NCBI RefSeq assembly: GCF_014203755.1
Contig: NZ_JACHJS010000001.1
Coordinates: 5,084,001-5,148,000, forward strand
Length of the DNA: 64,000 bases
From: Saccharothrix violaceirubra
Lineage (GTDB): Bacteria; Actinomycetota; Actinomycetes; Mycobacteriales; Pseudonocardiaceae
Direction of reading: 5' to 3'
Made by a program: the position numbers and the translations under genes. Below are positions 34,504-42,821 of this stretch, in pieces. A model generated the notes under the pieces. The model was given only the letters and a program-made list of their open reading frames with translations. It ran no database searches and was not told where the DNA came from. Every line of letters begins with the position of its first letter. The first letter of the stretch is position 1.

Positions 34504-35952
34504 CTAGTTGCCGGCGACCGGGCTGAGCTTCGTGTCCCGCTCCTGCCGGGGGGCGGGAGCCTGGGGCGGTACCGGGAGGTTCTTCTTGGCGGGCACGACG
34601 ATCGCCGAGATCACCGCGACCAGCACCGCCAGTGCCGCCGACAGCCAGAACGCCGCCTGGATGCCCTCGACCGAGATGCCGGCACCGGCGCCCGACGTCA
34701 GCGTGGCCACGGTGACCGCCACGCTCAGGCACAGGCCGACACCCAGCTGCCGGTTCGAGTTGTACAGACCGGACGCCAGGCCCATGTGCTGCACGGGCAC
34801 GCCGGACGTGGCCGCGACGGCCGTGCTGATCATCATGACCGTGATGCCCAGGCCCAGCAGGACACCACCCGGCAGCACGTTCACCAGGAACCCGCCGTCG
34901 GTGGGCGCCAGCGCCAGGTAGGCCGAGCCGGCGATGAGGAACAGCGCGCCGAACGTCAGCAGCGGCCGGGCGCCGTGCTTCGCGGTCGCCTTGGCCACCG
35001 GGAGCGAGGCCAGCACGACCACCAGCGCCTGCGGGAAGAACGCCAGGCCGGTGATGATCGCCGAGAAGCCGAGCACGTGCTGCAGGTACAGCGTCACGAA
35101 GAACGTCGAGATCGACATGACGCCGCCGGACAGGAACGCGACCAGGTTGCCGCCGGTCACGCCCCGGTTGCGGAAGACCGACAGCGGCACCAGCGGCGCC
35201 GACACCTTGGTCTGCACGAACAGGAACACCAGCAGCAGGACGCCGCCGCCGATCAGCGGGGTCAGCACGCTGGAGTCGCCCCACCCGAGGTCGGACGCGA
35301 GCGTCAACGCGTACGCCAGCGAGCACATGCTCGCGGTGACCAGGATCGCGCCCGGGATGTCGATCTTCACCTTGCGCGTCCGCGAGCGGTCGTCGTCGAG
35401 CCGGATCGCGGCCCGGACGACCATGTAGATGCCGACCGGGATGTTGACCAGCATGACCGCGCGCCAGCCGAAGACCTCGGTCAGCACGCCGCCGGCCAGC
35501 ACGCCGCCGGCGAAGCCCACCGAGGACACGGCGCCGAACACGCCCATGGCCTTGGCGCGCTCGGGACCCTCGGGGTACCCGGCGCCGATCATGGCGAGCA
35601 CGGCCGGTGCGACCGCCGCGGCCGACAGGCCCTGCAACGCCCGCGAGATGATCAGCACGATCGGCGTGGTGGCCACGCCGCCGAGCACGGACGCGGCCGT
35701 GAAGATCGCGAGACCCCACACGAACATGCGCTTGCGCCCGATGATGTCGCCGACGCGCCCGCCCAGCAGCAGGAAGCCGCCGTAGAACAACGCGTAGGCG
35801 CCGACCACCCACGGCAGCGCGCCCGAGGTGAACGAGAGGTCGGTCTTGATCCACGGGAGGGCCACGTTGACGATGGCGAAGTCGAGCGTGAGCATGAACT
35901 GCGCCAGGCAGAGCAGGAGCAGCGGAGGCCGCTTCCTCTCCTGAGTGCTCAT
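34504..35952 (-). CDS. DHA2-family (EmrB/QacA-like) MFS exporter
   Basis: 482 residues, 14 hydrophobic helices. DHA2 signatures include LDFAIVNVALPWI in helix 1, GGRVGDIIGRKRMF after helix 2 and the motif C-like GPAVLAMIGAGYPEGPERAKAMG region. These proton-driven exporters expel drugs or the cell's own antibiotic. It diverges from the CGNR regulator gene and is expected to export the cluster product. Start ATG 35952. Confidence 0.9.
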   Translation of the reverse strand: MSTQERKRPPLLLLCLAQFMLTLDFAIVNVALPWIKTDLSFTSGALPWVVGAYALFYGGFLLLGGRVGDIIGRKRMFVWGLAIFTAASVLGGVATTPIVLIISRALQGLSAAAVAPAVLAMIGAGYPEGPERAKAMGVFGAVSSVGFAGGVLAGGVLTEVFGWRAVMLVNIPVGIYMVVRAAIRLDDDRSRTRKVKIDIPGAILVTASMCSLAYALTLASDLGWGDSSVLTPLIGGGVLLLVFLFVQTKVSAPLVPLSVFRNRGVTGGNLVAFLSGGVMSISTFFVTLYLQHVLGFSAIITGLAFFPQALVVVLASLPVAKATAKHGARPLLTFGALFLIAGSAYLALAPTDGGFLVNVLPGGVLLGLGITVMMISTAVAATSGVPVQHMGLASGLYNSNRQLGVGLCLSVAVTVATLTSGAGAGISVEGIQAAFWLSAALAVLVAVISAIVVPAKKNLPVPPQAPAPRQERDTKLSPVAGN

Positions 35953-36168
35953 GATTCCTTGTCTCCTCTGTCTCTTCGTGCGAGACGGGGTTCGCACTGA
36001 GGACGATTCCTGACCTGTGTCGTCGGGGGCGGGCTGGTCGATGACGGCCGGCCCCGGCGTGCGGATGTCGTTGCTCGCTAACGACCCCCCGACGTCGGGC
36101 AGGGAGGCTCACGACCGCGGCGTCCGGCCGGACACGTGACGGATTCACCCGGAACGCCTGACATCGTC

Positions 36169-36197
36169 GCTACCGGCGACTGAACTACACCGGTAAC
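36169..36197 (+). promoter_or_regulatory. 29-bp operator-like element, copy 4
   Basis: Ends GCTACC and GGTAAC with the same 29-bp length; the core (ACTGAACTACAC) is more divergent. It ends 9 bp before the regulator GTG, so binding there would block its own translation-start region or promoter, and it lies in the divergent exporter/regulator interval. Confidence 0.55.
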
Positions 36198-36206
36198 ATC
36201 ACCGAC

Positions 36207-36767
36207 GTGACCAGGCAACCAGGGGACAGGGCGGCGGCACCGGGCGGACTCACGCTGGTGCAGTCGTTCGTCAACAGCATCAACGTCGAGTTCGGGCCGG
36301 ACGAGTTCGCCACCACCGAGGGCCTCGCGCACTGGTTGGGGCGCAACGGTTTCCCGGACGCCCGACCCGACGACCTCGACCGCCGCGACGCGGTGGCGCT
36401 GCGCGAGGCGTTGCGCGCACTGCTGCGGGAGAACAACGGCGTCGAACCGGACCCCGAGGCCCGCCGGACGTTCGAGCACATCGCCCGCGCCTGCCCCCTC
36501 GTCCTGCGCTGCGACCCGACGGGCGCGATCGGCCTGGCGCCCGCGCAGAACGACGTGCGCGGCGCGTTCGGGACCGTGCTGGCGCGGGTCGCCGAGGCGA
36601 CGGTGGACGGCTCCTGGCAACGTCTCAAGGCCTGCCAGGAGCACCGCTGCGAGTGGGCCTTCTACGACCGGTCCCGGAACCGGGCGAGTCGGTGGTGTTC
36701 CATGGCCGTGTGCGGCACGAGAGCGAAGATGCGCGTCTACCGCCAGGCCAAGCGCGGTCAGGACTGA
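36207..36767 (+). CDS. CGNR zinc-finger (ABATE-type) regulator
   Basis: 186 residues. An N-terminal ABATE-like domain (LVQSFVNSINVEFGPDEF, LREALRALL) is followed by the C-terminal zinc finger CQEHRCEWAFYDRSRNRASRWCSMAVCG, with four cysteines and the SRNRxxRWCSM pattern of CGNR proteins. Members are thought to be stress or antibiotic-responsive DNA-binding regulators. It is divergent from the exporter and adjacent to operator copy 4; it is the best candidate for the protein recognising all four copies. Confidence 0.85.
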   Translation: MTRQPGDRAAAPGGLTLVQSFVNSINVEFGPDEFATTEGLAHWLGRNGFPDARPDDLDRRDAVALREALRALLRENNGVEPDPEARRTFEHIARACPLVLRCDPTGAIGLAPAQNDVRGAFGTVLARVAEATVDGSWQRLKACQEHRCEWAFYDRSRNRASRWCSMAVCGTRAKMRVYRQAKRGQD

Positions 36768-37037
36768 CATTTCCCCTCCCTCCACCGACAAACCGATTCC
36801 GTCGGAAACCAGTATGGATTCCCCGAAATCCTCGCGACCAGTTCACCGGTCACCAAAAGCGCGTGCTTCGGTCAGGCCCGCACACATGACGAAATCAGGT
36901 CGAATTCCCCTGGAATGCGAATCAAGGGGCACGCCAAGCCTTGAACAGCGGTTATACCCCAGCCGATCACACCGCAGGGCCGCCACGCCGCGAACGCCGC
37001 CACGCATACGACCACGTGGCGGCGAAAGCGGGGTCCG
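36768..37037. other. Intergenic region with no recognised feature
   Basis: The 270 bp between the convergent CGNR regulator and CoA ligase genes is slightly lower in GC than its surroundings. Only a weak inverted repeat (CCGAC / GTCGG around 36790) is visible. No gene or strong terminator was seen. Confidence 0.5.
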
Positions 37038-38645
37038 TCACGCACCCGCCCGCAGGCGTTCGCGAAGGACGAATTTCTGGATTTTCCCGGACGGCGTCCG
37101 GGGCAGTTCCGGCAGGAATTCGAGCCGTTCCGGCCAGTAGTGCTTGACCATGCCGAGGCCGTCGAGGTGGTGGCGCACGTCGGCGAGCGTGAGCGGCACG
37201 CCGCCGGTCACCAGCACGGCGCACGCGCGCTCGCCGAGCCGGTCGTCGGGGTAGCCCACCACGGCCACGTCCCGGACCGCCTCGTGCCGCAGCAACGCGG
37301 CCTCGACCTCGATCGCCGGGATGTTCTCCGCGCCGCGCATGATCAGGTCCTTCACCCGGCCGGTGATCCGGATGCCGCCGTGGCCGTCGTCGCGGGCCAG
37401 GTCGCCGGTGTCGAACCAGCCGTCGGGGGTGACGCACGCGGCGTACACCTGGGGCCTGCGGTAGTAGCCCAGGCACTGCGCGGACCCGCGGACCTGGAGC
37501 AGGCCGGGTCTCCCGCCGGTCGCGGGCGTGCCCGTGTCGCGGTCGACGACGCGGACCTCCATGCCGGGCACGGCCGTGCCGTCGCTCTCGGCCGCGCGCA
37601 TGGCCGGGTCCTCGGGGCGGGTGATCGTGACGCAGCCGTTCTCGGTCATGCCCCACAACGCGTACAGCCGGCAGCCCAGGACGTCGCGACAGCGCTCGAC
37701 GAGCAGCGGCGGGATCGGTGCGCTGCCCGTGGCGAACGTGTGCAACGCGGACAGGTCGCGTGGCGCGTCGGCCTGGCGCGCGATGAGGTCGGACAGGAAC
37801 GTGGGAGCGCCCATGAAGAACGTGACCCGCCGCTTCTCCAGGATCTCCTGCATCAGCGCCGCGTCCCAGTGGTCGACGTGCACCGACGTGGCGCCCAGCA
37901 GCAGCGGCATCACCAGGTTCCACGTGTAGCCGGCCTGGTGCGTGGTCGGGGAGCCCATCGCGGTGACCTCGTCGCCGGACAGGTGCAGCACGTCGGCCTG
38001 CGCGCGGTTCATCGAGTACAGGGTGTTGTGGCTGTGCACGACCCCCTTCGGCTCGCCGGTCGTGCCGGACGTGAACATGACCTGGGCGACGTCGTCCGGA
38101 CCGGCCTCGACTGATCCGTCCAAAGAGGACTCCGGAGCCAGCAGTTCCGCCTCGAAGTCGAGCGAGCCGTCGGCACCGCCGCCGAGCAGCACACGGTGCC
38201 GCAACGTCGGCACGGTCTCGGCGACCCGCGCGCTCATCGCCGCGTAGTCGAAGCCCCGGAACGTCGCGGCGCCGACGTAGACCGGGCTCGCGGTCAACCG
38301 GGTGGCGAACTCGACCTCGCGCCGGCGCATGATCGGCACGACCGGTCCGGCGACCGCGCCGATCCGGGCGCACGCCAGGATCGTGGCGACGAGCTGCCAC
38401 GTGTTGGGGAGCTGGAGCGTCACCACGTCGCCGTGCCGCACGCCGAGCCGGTGCAGGTTGCCCGCGATCCGCTCGACCTTCGCGGTCAGCTCGCGGTAGG
38501 TCAGCGCCACCGGGCCGTGACCACCGTCAGCGTCTTCCTGGTAGCACACCACTGCGGTCTTGTCGGGGGTCGCGGCGGTCGCCCGCCGCAGGTCGTCCAG
38601 GATGGTGCCGTCCCGCCACCACCCGCGTAACCGGTAGTCGTTCAC
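37038..38645 (-). CDS. Acyl/aryl-CoA or AMP ligase (cyclohexanecarboxylate-CoA ligase-like)
   Basis: 535 residues, ANL superfamily: MFTSGTTGEPKGVVHSHNT, LWGMTENGCV, DGWFDTGDLARDD and RTPSGKIQKFVLRE. It resembles AliA-type acyl-CoA ligases. In nataxazole biosynthesis a ligase of this kind works with the amidohydrolase on the 3-hydroxyanthranilate carboxylate, which makes it a candidate for the second activation step. It is the last gene of the LysW operon; GTG 38645 overlaps the transketolase stop by four bases. Confidence 0.8.
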   Translation of the reverse strand: MNDYRLRGWWRDGTILDDLRRATAATPDKTAVVCYQEDADGGHGPVALTYRELTAKVERIAGNLHRLGVRHGDVVTLQLPNTWQLVATILACARIGAVAGPVVPIMRRREVEFATRLTASPVYVGAATFRGFDYAAMSARVAETVPTLRHRVLLGGGADGSLDFEAELLAPESSLDGSVEAGPDDVAQVMFTSGTTGEPKGVVHSHNTLYSMNRAQADVLHLSGDEVTAMGSPTTHQAGYTWNLVMPLLLGATSVHVDHWDAALMQEILEKRRVTFFMGAPTFLSDLIARQADAPRDLSALHTFATGSAPIPPLLVERCRDVLGCRLYALWGMTENGCVTITRPEDPAMRAAESDGTAVPGMEVRVVDRDTGTPATGGRPGLLQVRGSAQCLGYYRRPQVYAACVTPDGWFDTGDLARDDGHGGIRITGRVKDLIMRGAENIPAIEVEAALLRHEAVRDVAVVGYPDDRLGERACAVLVTGGVPLTLADVRHHLDGLGMVKHYWPERLEFLPELPRTPSGKIQKFVLRERLRAGA

Positions 38646-39592
38646 CGGATCTTTCCTCTCATGCTCCGCTTGGCCCGCTCGGCGATCGCGGCGGCGGTCA
38701 CGCCCGCGCGGTCGAGCAGGAAGCGCTGGGAACCCGACACGCCGACGAACTCGTCGGGCAGCGCCAACCGGTGCACGCGCACCGGCATCAGCTCGGTGAG
38801 CGCCTCGGCCACCGCCGAGCCGAAGCCACCGGCGGCCCAGTGCTCCTCGACGGTGACGACGGCGCCGGTGAAGCCCGCCGCGGCGGCCAGCGTCGCGGTG
38901 TCCAGCGGCTTGACCGTGTGCACGTGCAGCACGGTCGCCTCGACGCCCTCGGCCGCGAGCAGGTCGGCGGCCTCGATCGCGGACAGCACGGGGTACGCAC
39001 CGCACGCGGCGAGCACGACGTCCGTGCCCTGGCGCAGCACCTGGGCCTCGCCGAGCCGCACGGGCGGGCCGGCCGGCAGGTCCGGCGTGGCGTTGCGGCC
39101 CAGCCGCAGGTACACCGGTCCGGGCAGCGACAAAGCCTGGCGCAGCAGGCTTTCCGTGGTCGCCGCGTCGGCGGCGACCACCACGGTCATGTTCGGCAGC
39201 ACGCGCATCGCCGCCAGGTCCTCCAACGCGTGGTGCGTGGGACCGAGGTGGCCCGCGGACACCCCGGAGTGGGTGGCGGCGATGCGCACGGGCAGGTTGT
39301 TGTAGGCGATGTCGATCTTGACGGCCTCGATCGCCCGCGAGGCCGCGAACGCGGCCATCGTGTTGACGAACGGGACGCGCCCCTCCTTGGCCAACCCGGC
39401 GGCGGCGCCCATCACCGTGTGCTCGGCGATGCCGATGTTGACGTAACGCCGCGCCGCCGCGCCGAAGTCGACGCCGGCGAACAGGCCGGTGTCGGTGTCC
39501 AGGCAGATCGCGCGCTCGTCGTCGGCGAGCACCTCCACCAGGACGTCGCGGTAGACCTCCCGCGACGAGCGGACCTTGACGGGTGCGGTCAC
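38642..39592 (-). CDS. Transketolase, C-terminal subunit
   Basis: 316 residues covering the pyrimidine-binding and C-terminal domains of a split transketolase (NIGIAEHTVMGAAAGLA, THSGVSAGHLGPTHHALEDLA, VVTVEEHWAAGGFGSAVAEAL). Together with the overlapping N-terminal subunit it transfers a two-carbon ketol unit. Two roles fit: making erythrose 4-phosphate for the cluster DAHP synthase, or adding a C2 unit to a carrier-bound glutamate semialdehyde as in DADH biosynthesis. The gene order (directly after LysY) favours the second. Confidence 0.88.
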   Translation of the reverse strand: MTAPVKVRSSREVYRDVLVEVLADDERAICLDTDTGLFAGVDFGAAARRYVNIGIAEHTVMGAAAGLAKEGRVPFVNTMAAFAASRAIEAVKIDIAYNNLPVRIAATHSGVSAGHLGPTHHALEDLAAMRVLPNMTVVVAADAATTESLLRQALSLPGPVYLRLGRNATPDLPAGPPVRLGEAQVLRQGTDVVLAACGAYPVLSAIEAADLLAAEGVEATVLHVHTVKPLDTATLAAAAGFTGAVVTVEEHWAAGGFGSAVAEALTELMPVRVHRLALPDEFVGVSGSQRFLLDRAGVTAAAIAERAKRSMRGKIR

Positions 39593-40464
39593 GACGACCG
39601 TCCCTCGCGCAACGCCGCGCGGGCCAGCCGGTGCGCCCGGCCGCCGAGCTTGGCGTAGTGGCTGCGGATCTGGTTCTCCACCATGGGCAGGCCCTTGCCC
39701 TTGACCGTGCGGGCGAGCACGACCGTCGGACGACCGTTCTCGGGCTCGGTGGTCAGCGCGTCGGTGAGCGCGTCGACGTCGTGACCGTCCACTTCGAACA
39801 CCCGCCAGCCGAACGCCCGCCACCGGTCGGCCAGCGGCTCCAGGTCGTTGACCTCGTGCGTGCCGCCGGTGATCTGCAGGCCGTTGCGGTCGACCACGGC
39901 GACCAGGTTGTCCAGCCGCTGCGCCGCCGCGACCGACGCCGACTCCCACACCGAGCCCTCCTGGAGCTCGCCGTCGCCCATGATCACGAACGTGCGGCGG
40001 TCGGACTCGTCGAGCCGGGCGGCCAGCGCGTACCCGATGCCCAGGGCCAGGCCGTGGCCCAGCGACCCGGTCGGCATCTCGACACCGGGCACGGCCGTGT
40101 TCGGGTGCGCCATCAGCGGGCTGCCGGGCGTGCCGTACCCGGCGAGGCGCTCGGCCGGGAAGAACCCGGCCTCGGCCAGCGTCGCGTACAGCGCGATCCC
40201 GCCGTGCCCCTTGCTGAGCAGCAGCACGTCGCGGTCCGGCGAGGCCGGGAACCGCGGGTCGACCAGCATCACCCGGAAGTACAGGGTGGCCAGGATCTCG
40301 ACGAGCGACATCGACCCGCCGACGTGCCCGCCCTCGGGACCCGCGCACATGTCGACGACGTGTTCGCGGATACGTGCGGCGATCTCGGCCAGGTCGACCC
40401 CGGCCGCGGTGTCCACCGACACCGCCGCCACCGTGCTCGGCGGCGCCAACGTGCTGCTGCTCAT
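39589..40464 (-). CDS. Transketolase, N-terminal (TPP-binding) subunit
   Basis: 291 residues with the thiamine diphosphate motif GDGELQEGSVWESASVAAAQRLDNLVAVVDRNG reading GDG ... N, and N-terminal AGPEGGHVGGSMS and LLSKGHGG. It overlaps the C-terminal subunit gene by four bases and follows LysY after 21 bp, so both subunits are made together as part of the carrier-protein pathway. Confidence 0.88.
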   Translation of the reverse strand: MSSSTLAPPSTVAAVSVDTAAGVDLAEIAARIREHVVDMCAGPEGGHVGGSMSLVEILATLYFRVMLVDPRFPASPDRDVLLLSKGHGGIALYATLAEAGFFPAERLAGYGTPGSPLMAHPNTAVPGVEMPTGSLGHGLALGIGYALAARLDESDRRTFVIMGDGELQEGSVWESASVAAAQRLDNLVAVVDRNGLQITGGTHEVNDLEPLADRWRAFGWRVFEVDGHDVDALTDALTTEPENGRPTVVLARTVKGKGLPMVENQIRSHYAKLGGRAHRLARAALREGRSS

Positions 40465-40485
40465 GCCTCTTCCCTTCCCCAGCGG

Positions 40486-41511
40486 TCAGTTCGGGTGCAG
40501 ACCGGTGAACTCGAGCCCGGCCCGCTCCGACAGGCCGTAGCGCACGTTCAGACACTGCACGGCGTTGCCGGCGCCGCCCTTGACGAGGTTGTCCAGCGCC
40601 GAGATCACGGTGACCTGCGGCGAGCCGGCCTCGAGCGCGAAGCCGACGTCGCAGAAGTTGGACCCGGACAGGATCTTGGCGTCCGGGAACCGGTGCAGGC
40701 CCCGCCGGTGCGCCACCACGCGGACGAACGGCTCGTCGCCGTACGCCGCCCGGTAGGCGGACCGGATGTCGCGCTCGTCCACGTCCGGCGCGAGGTGCGC
40801 CCGGCTGACGAGCTGCACGCCGCGCACCGCCTCGACGCCCGTGGCCGTCATGCGCACCGGCAGACCCGTGGCCTGGGAGATCTCGGCCTCGTGCCGGTGC
40901 CTGGTCGGCGCGAACACCCGCAGGGCGCCGCTGCGCTCGGCGTGCAGGTTCTCCGAGCCGGCCTTGGCGCCCGAGCCGCTGGAGCCGGTGCGCGCGTCCA
41001 CGGTGATCTCGCCGCGGATCAGCCCGGCGTGCGCGAGCGGGGTCAGCGCGAGGATGCCCGCGCTGGCCATGCAGCCCGGCACGCTGATCCGGTCGGCCGT
41101 GCGCAGCGCCTCGCGGTGCAACTCGGGCAGGCCGGTGACGAACGACTCGATCAGGTCGGGCGCCGTGTGCGGTGTGCCGTAGTAGTCCTCGTAGGCGGCG
41201 GTCGACGCGAGCCGGAAGTCGCCGGACAGGTCGATCACGGTCCGGGCCAGGCCCAGGAACTCCGTCATCCGCGCCATGGTCTCGCGGTGCGGCGTCGCCA
41301 GGAAGATCGCGTCGTAGTGGTCGAGTTCGTCCTCGGCGCTGAACCTCAGCGTGGTGCGGCTGCGCAGGTTCGGGTGCACGCCGTCGATCTGGCGGCCCTG
41401 GAGGCTGCGCGAGGTGGCCGCGGCCAGCTCGACGTCCGGGTGGGACACGAGCAGGCGGAGCAGTTCGCCGCCGATGTAGCCGGCGGCACCGACGACCGCG
41501 ACCCGGATCAT
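40486..41511 (-). CDS. lysY: LysY/ArgC-like reductase acting on a LysW-bound acyl phosphate
   Basis: 341 residues. GAAGYIGGELLRLL is the NADP fold and SVPGCMASAGILALTPL carries the catalytic cysteine; TGSSGSGAKAGSENLHAE and GSNFCDVGF follow. ArgC/LysY enzymes reduce an acyl phosphate to a semialdehyde. Beside LysW and LysX the substrate should be LysW-gamma-glutamyl (or aminoadipyl) phosphate. Its start overlaps the LysX stop by four bases. Confidence 0.9.
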   Translation of the reverse strand: MIRVAVVGAAGYIGGELLRLLVSHPDVELAAATSRSLQGRQIDGVHPNLRSRTTLRFSAEDELDHYDAIFLATPHRETMARMTEFLGLARTVIDLSGDFRLASTAAYEDYYGTPHTAPDLIESFVTGLPELHREALRTADRISVPGCMASAGILALTPLAHAGLIRGEITVDARTGSSGSGAKAGSENLHAERSGALRVFAPTRHRHEAEISQATGLPVRMTATGVEAVRGVQLVSRAHLAPDVDERDIRSAYRAAYGDEPFVRVVAHRRGLHRFPDAKILSGSNFCDVGFALEAGSPQVTVISALDNLVKGGAGNAVQCLNVRYGLSERAGLEFTGLHPN

Positions 41512-42374
41512 GCGGCGGCCCTGCTCAGCAGCAGGTCCACGATGCGGTCCGCGACGTCCAGACCGGGGTGGGCGCTCTGGAAGCCCTTGAACTCCACCCG
41601 GTCGTTGACTTCGAGCACGGTCAGGCGTCCTTCCTCTGCCTCGATGAGGTCGACCCCGGCGATGTCCGCGCCCACGGCGGCGGCGGCGCGGACCGCGAGA
41701 TCGGTGATCTCGTCCGTGAGCGGGCACGGCTCGCTGGCCGCGCCGCGCGCCACGTTGGTGCGCCACTCGTCGCCCCGCCGGTGCGTCGCGCCGACGACCT
41801 CGCCGCCGACGACGATCACGCGGATGTCGCGGTCGGCCCGACCCACCAGTTCCTGGAGGTAGACCACGTGCGACTGGGGCGAGGGCAGCGCCTCGACGTG
41901 TTCGAGCACGGCCGCGGCCGAGTCGCGGTCGGCGACCTTGGTGACCAGCCGGCCCCAGGACCCGACCAGCGGCTTGATCACCGCCGGGTAGCCGATCTCC
42001 TCCAACGCCTTGAGCGCGGCCTCGGAGGTGAGCGCCAGCGTGGTCGCCGGTGTCGGCAGCCCGGCCGCGAGCAGGGCCGCCGACGTGTGCCACTTGTCGC
42101 CGCTGACGTGGGTCGCGGCGGCCGAGTTCAGCACGGTCGCCCCGGCCGCTTCGAGGGCACTGGCCGCGTAGAGCGCGCGGTAGTGCCCGACCTCGCGGTT
42201 GACGACGAACTCCGGACCCGCCCAGGCGGCGCCGCCGGTGACGGACAACGTCCTGGGGTCCAGGTGCTCGAATGCGACGCCGCGCCGGTCGAGCGCGGCC
42301 ATGATGGCTTTCTCCTCGACGCGCACCCGGGATGCCAGAACGCCCAGGCGCGGACCAACCGGATTCATCCTCAT
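41508..42374 (-). CDS. lysX: LysX/ArgX-like RimK-family ligase loading LysW
   Basis: 288 residues of the RimK ATP-grasp fold: VNREVGHYRALYAASALEAAG, YPAVIKPLVGSWGRLVTKV, RDIRVIVVGGEVVGATHR and LTVLEVNDRVEFKGFQ. LysX-type enzymes join the alpha-amino group of glutamate or aminoadipate to the C-terminal Glu of LysW. Whether this copy prefers glutamate is not clear from the sequence. Start at 42374; ATG 42368 is an alternative. Confidence 0.9.
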   Translation of the reverse strand: MRMNPVGPRLGVLASRVRVEEKAIMAALDRRGVAFEHLDPRTLSVTGGAAWAGPEFVVNREVGHYRALYAASALEAAGATVLNSAAATHVSGDKWHTSAALLAAGLPTPATTLALTSEAALKALEEIGYPAVIKPLVGSWGRLVTKVADRDSAAAVLEHVEALPSPQSHVVYLQELVGRADRDIRVIVVGGEVVGATHRRGDEWRTNVARGAASEPCPLTDEITDLAVRAAAAVGADIAGVDLIEAEEGRLTVLEVNDRVEFKGFQSAHPGLDVADRIVDLLLSRAAA

Positions 42375-42397
42375 ACGTCCCTAGATGAGGGGGCGGA

Positions 42398-42580
42398 CTA
42401 CTCGCCCCAGTCCTCTTCGACCTCCGGCGCGCGCACCAGGGTCGGCGGATCGACGGATTCGATCTCCAATTCGCTGCGGCACTCGACGCATTCGACGATC
42501 TCGCTCACGCGGGCGTCGGCGTCGAGGCCGACGTCGGCCGCGCACTCGGGGCACTCGGCGGCGAGCACGGTCTTCGACAT
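42398..42580 (-). CDS. lysW: LysW-type amino-group carrier protein
   Basis: 60 residues. A zinc ribbon of two CxxC pairs (CPEC at 10-13, CVEC about 31-34) and the C-terminal EDWGE are the hallmarks of LysW/AmCP. The terminal glutamate is the attachment point for the amino acid substrate. Outside primary lysine/arginine synthesis, such carriers serve secondary pathways, for example that to 2,6-diamino-5,7-dihydroxyheptanoate (vazabitide A). It heads the minus-strand operon 42580 to 37038. Confidence 0.93.
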   Translation of the reverse strand: MSKTVLAAECPECAADVGLDADARVSEIVECVECRSELEIESVDPPTLVRAPEVEEDWGE

Positions 42581-42821
42581 GTCATTCCCTACTTCCTGGC
42601 GGTGCGTGATCGGGGTAGGACCAAGTTATGTCCGGAACGTGAAAATATCCAATAACCGCCCGTTGTCGTCTCACACCGGACGACTTATGAGCAGGCACGA
42701 TAATCACGCGGCTACACATGTATAAGCAGGGCTGCGGCTGCGGAGCGTAAAAATCCCGGCATCCGATCCTATGCTCGTCCGGAGGCTTTCCGACTCTTTC
42801 CGCCGCCCACGAGGAGTGCAG
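42581..42821. promoter_or_regulatory. Divergent promoter region, LysW operon / encapsulin operon
   Basis: 240 bp, locally AT-richer than the surroundings (for example around 42640-42730). On the minus strand TTGGAT and TAACTT, 18 bp apart, are a weak promoter candidate for LysW. An inverted repeat GTCGTC / GACGAC lies at about 42666-42686. The 29-bp element found elsewhere in the cluster is not evident here. Confidence 0.4.
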
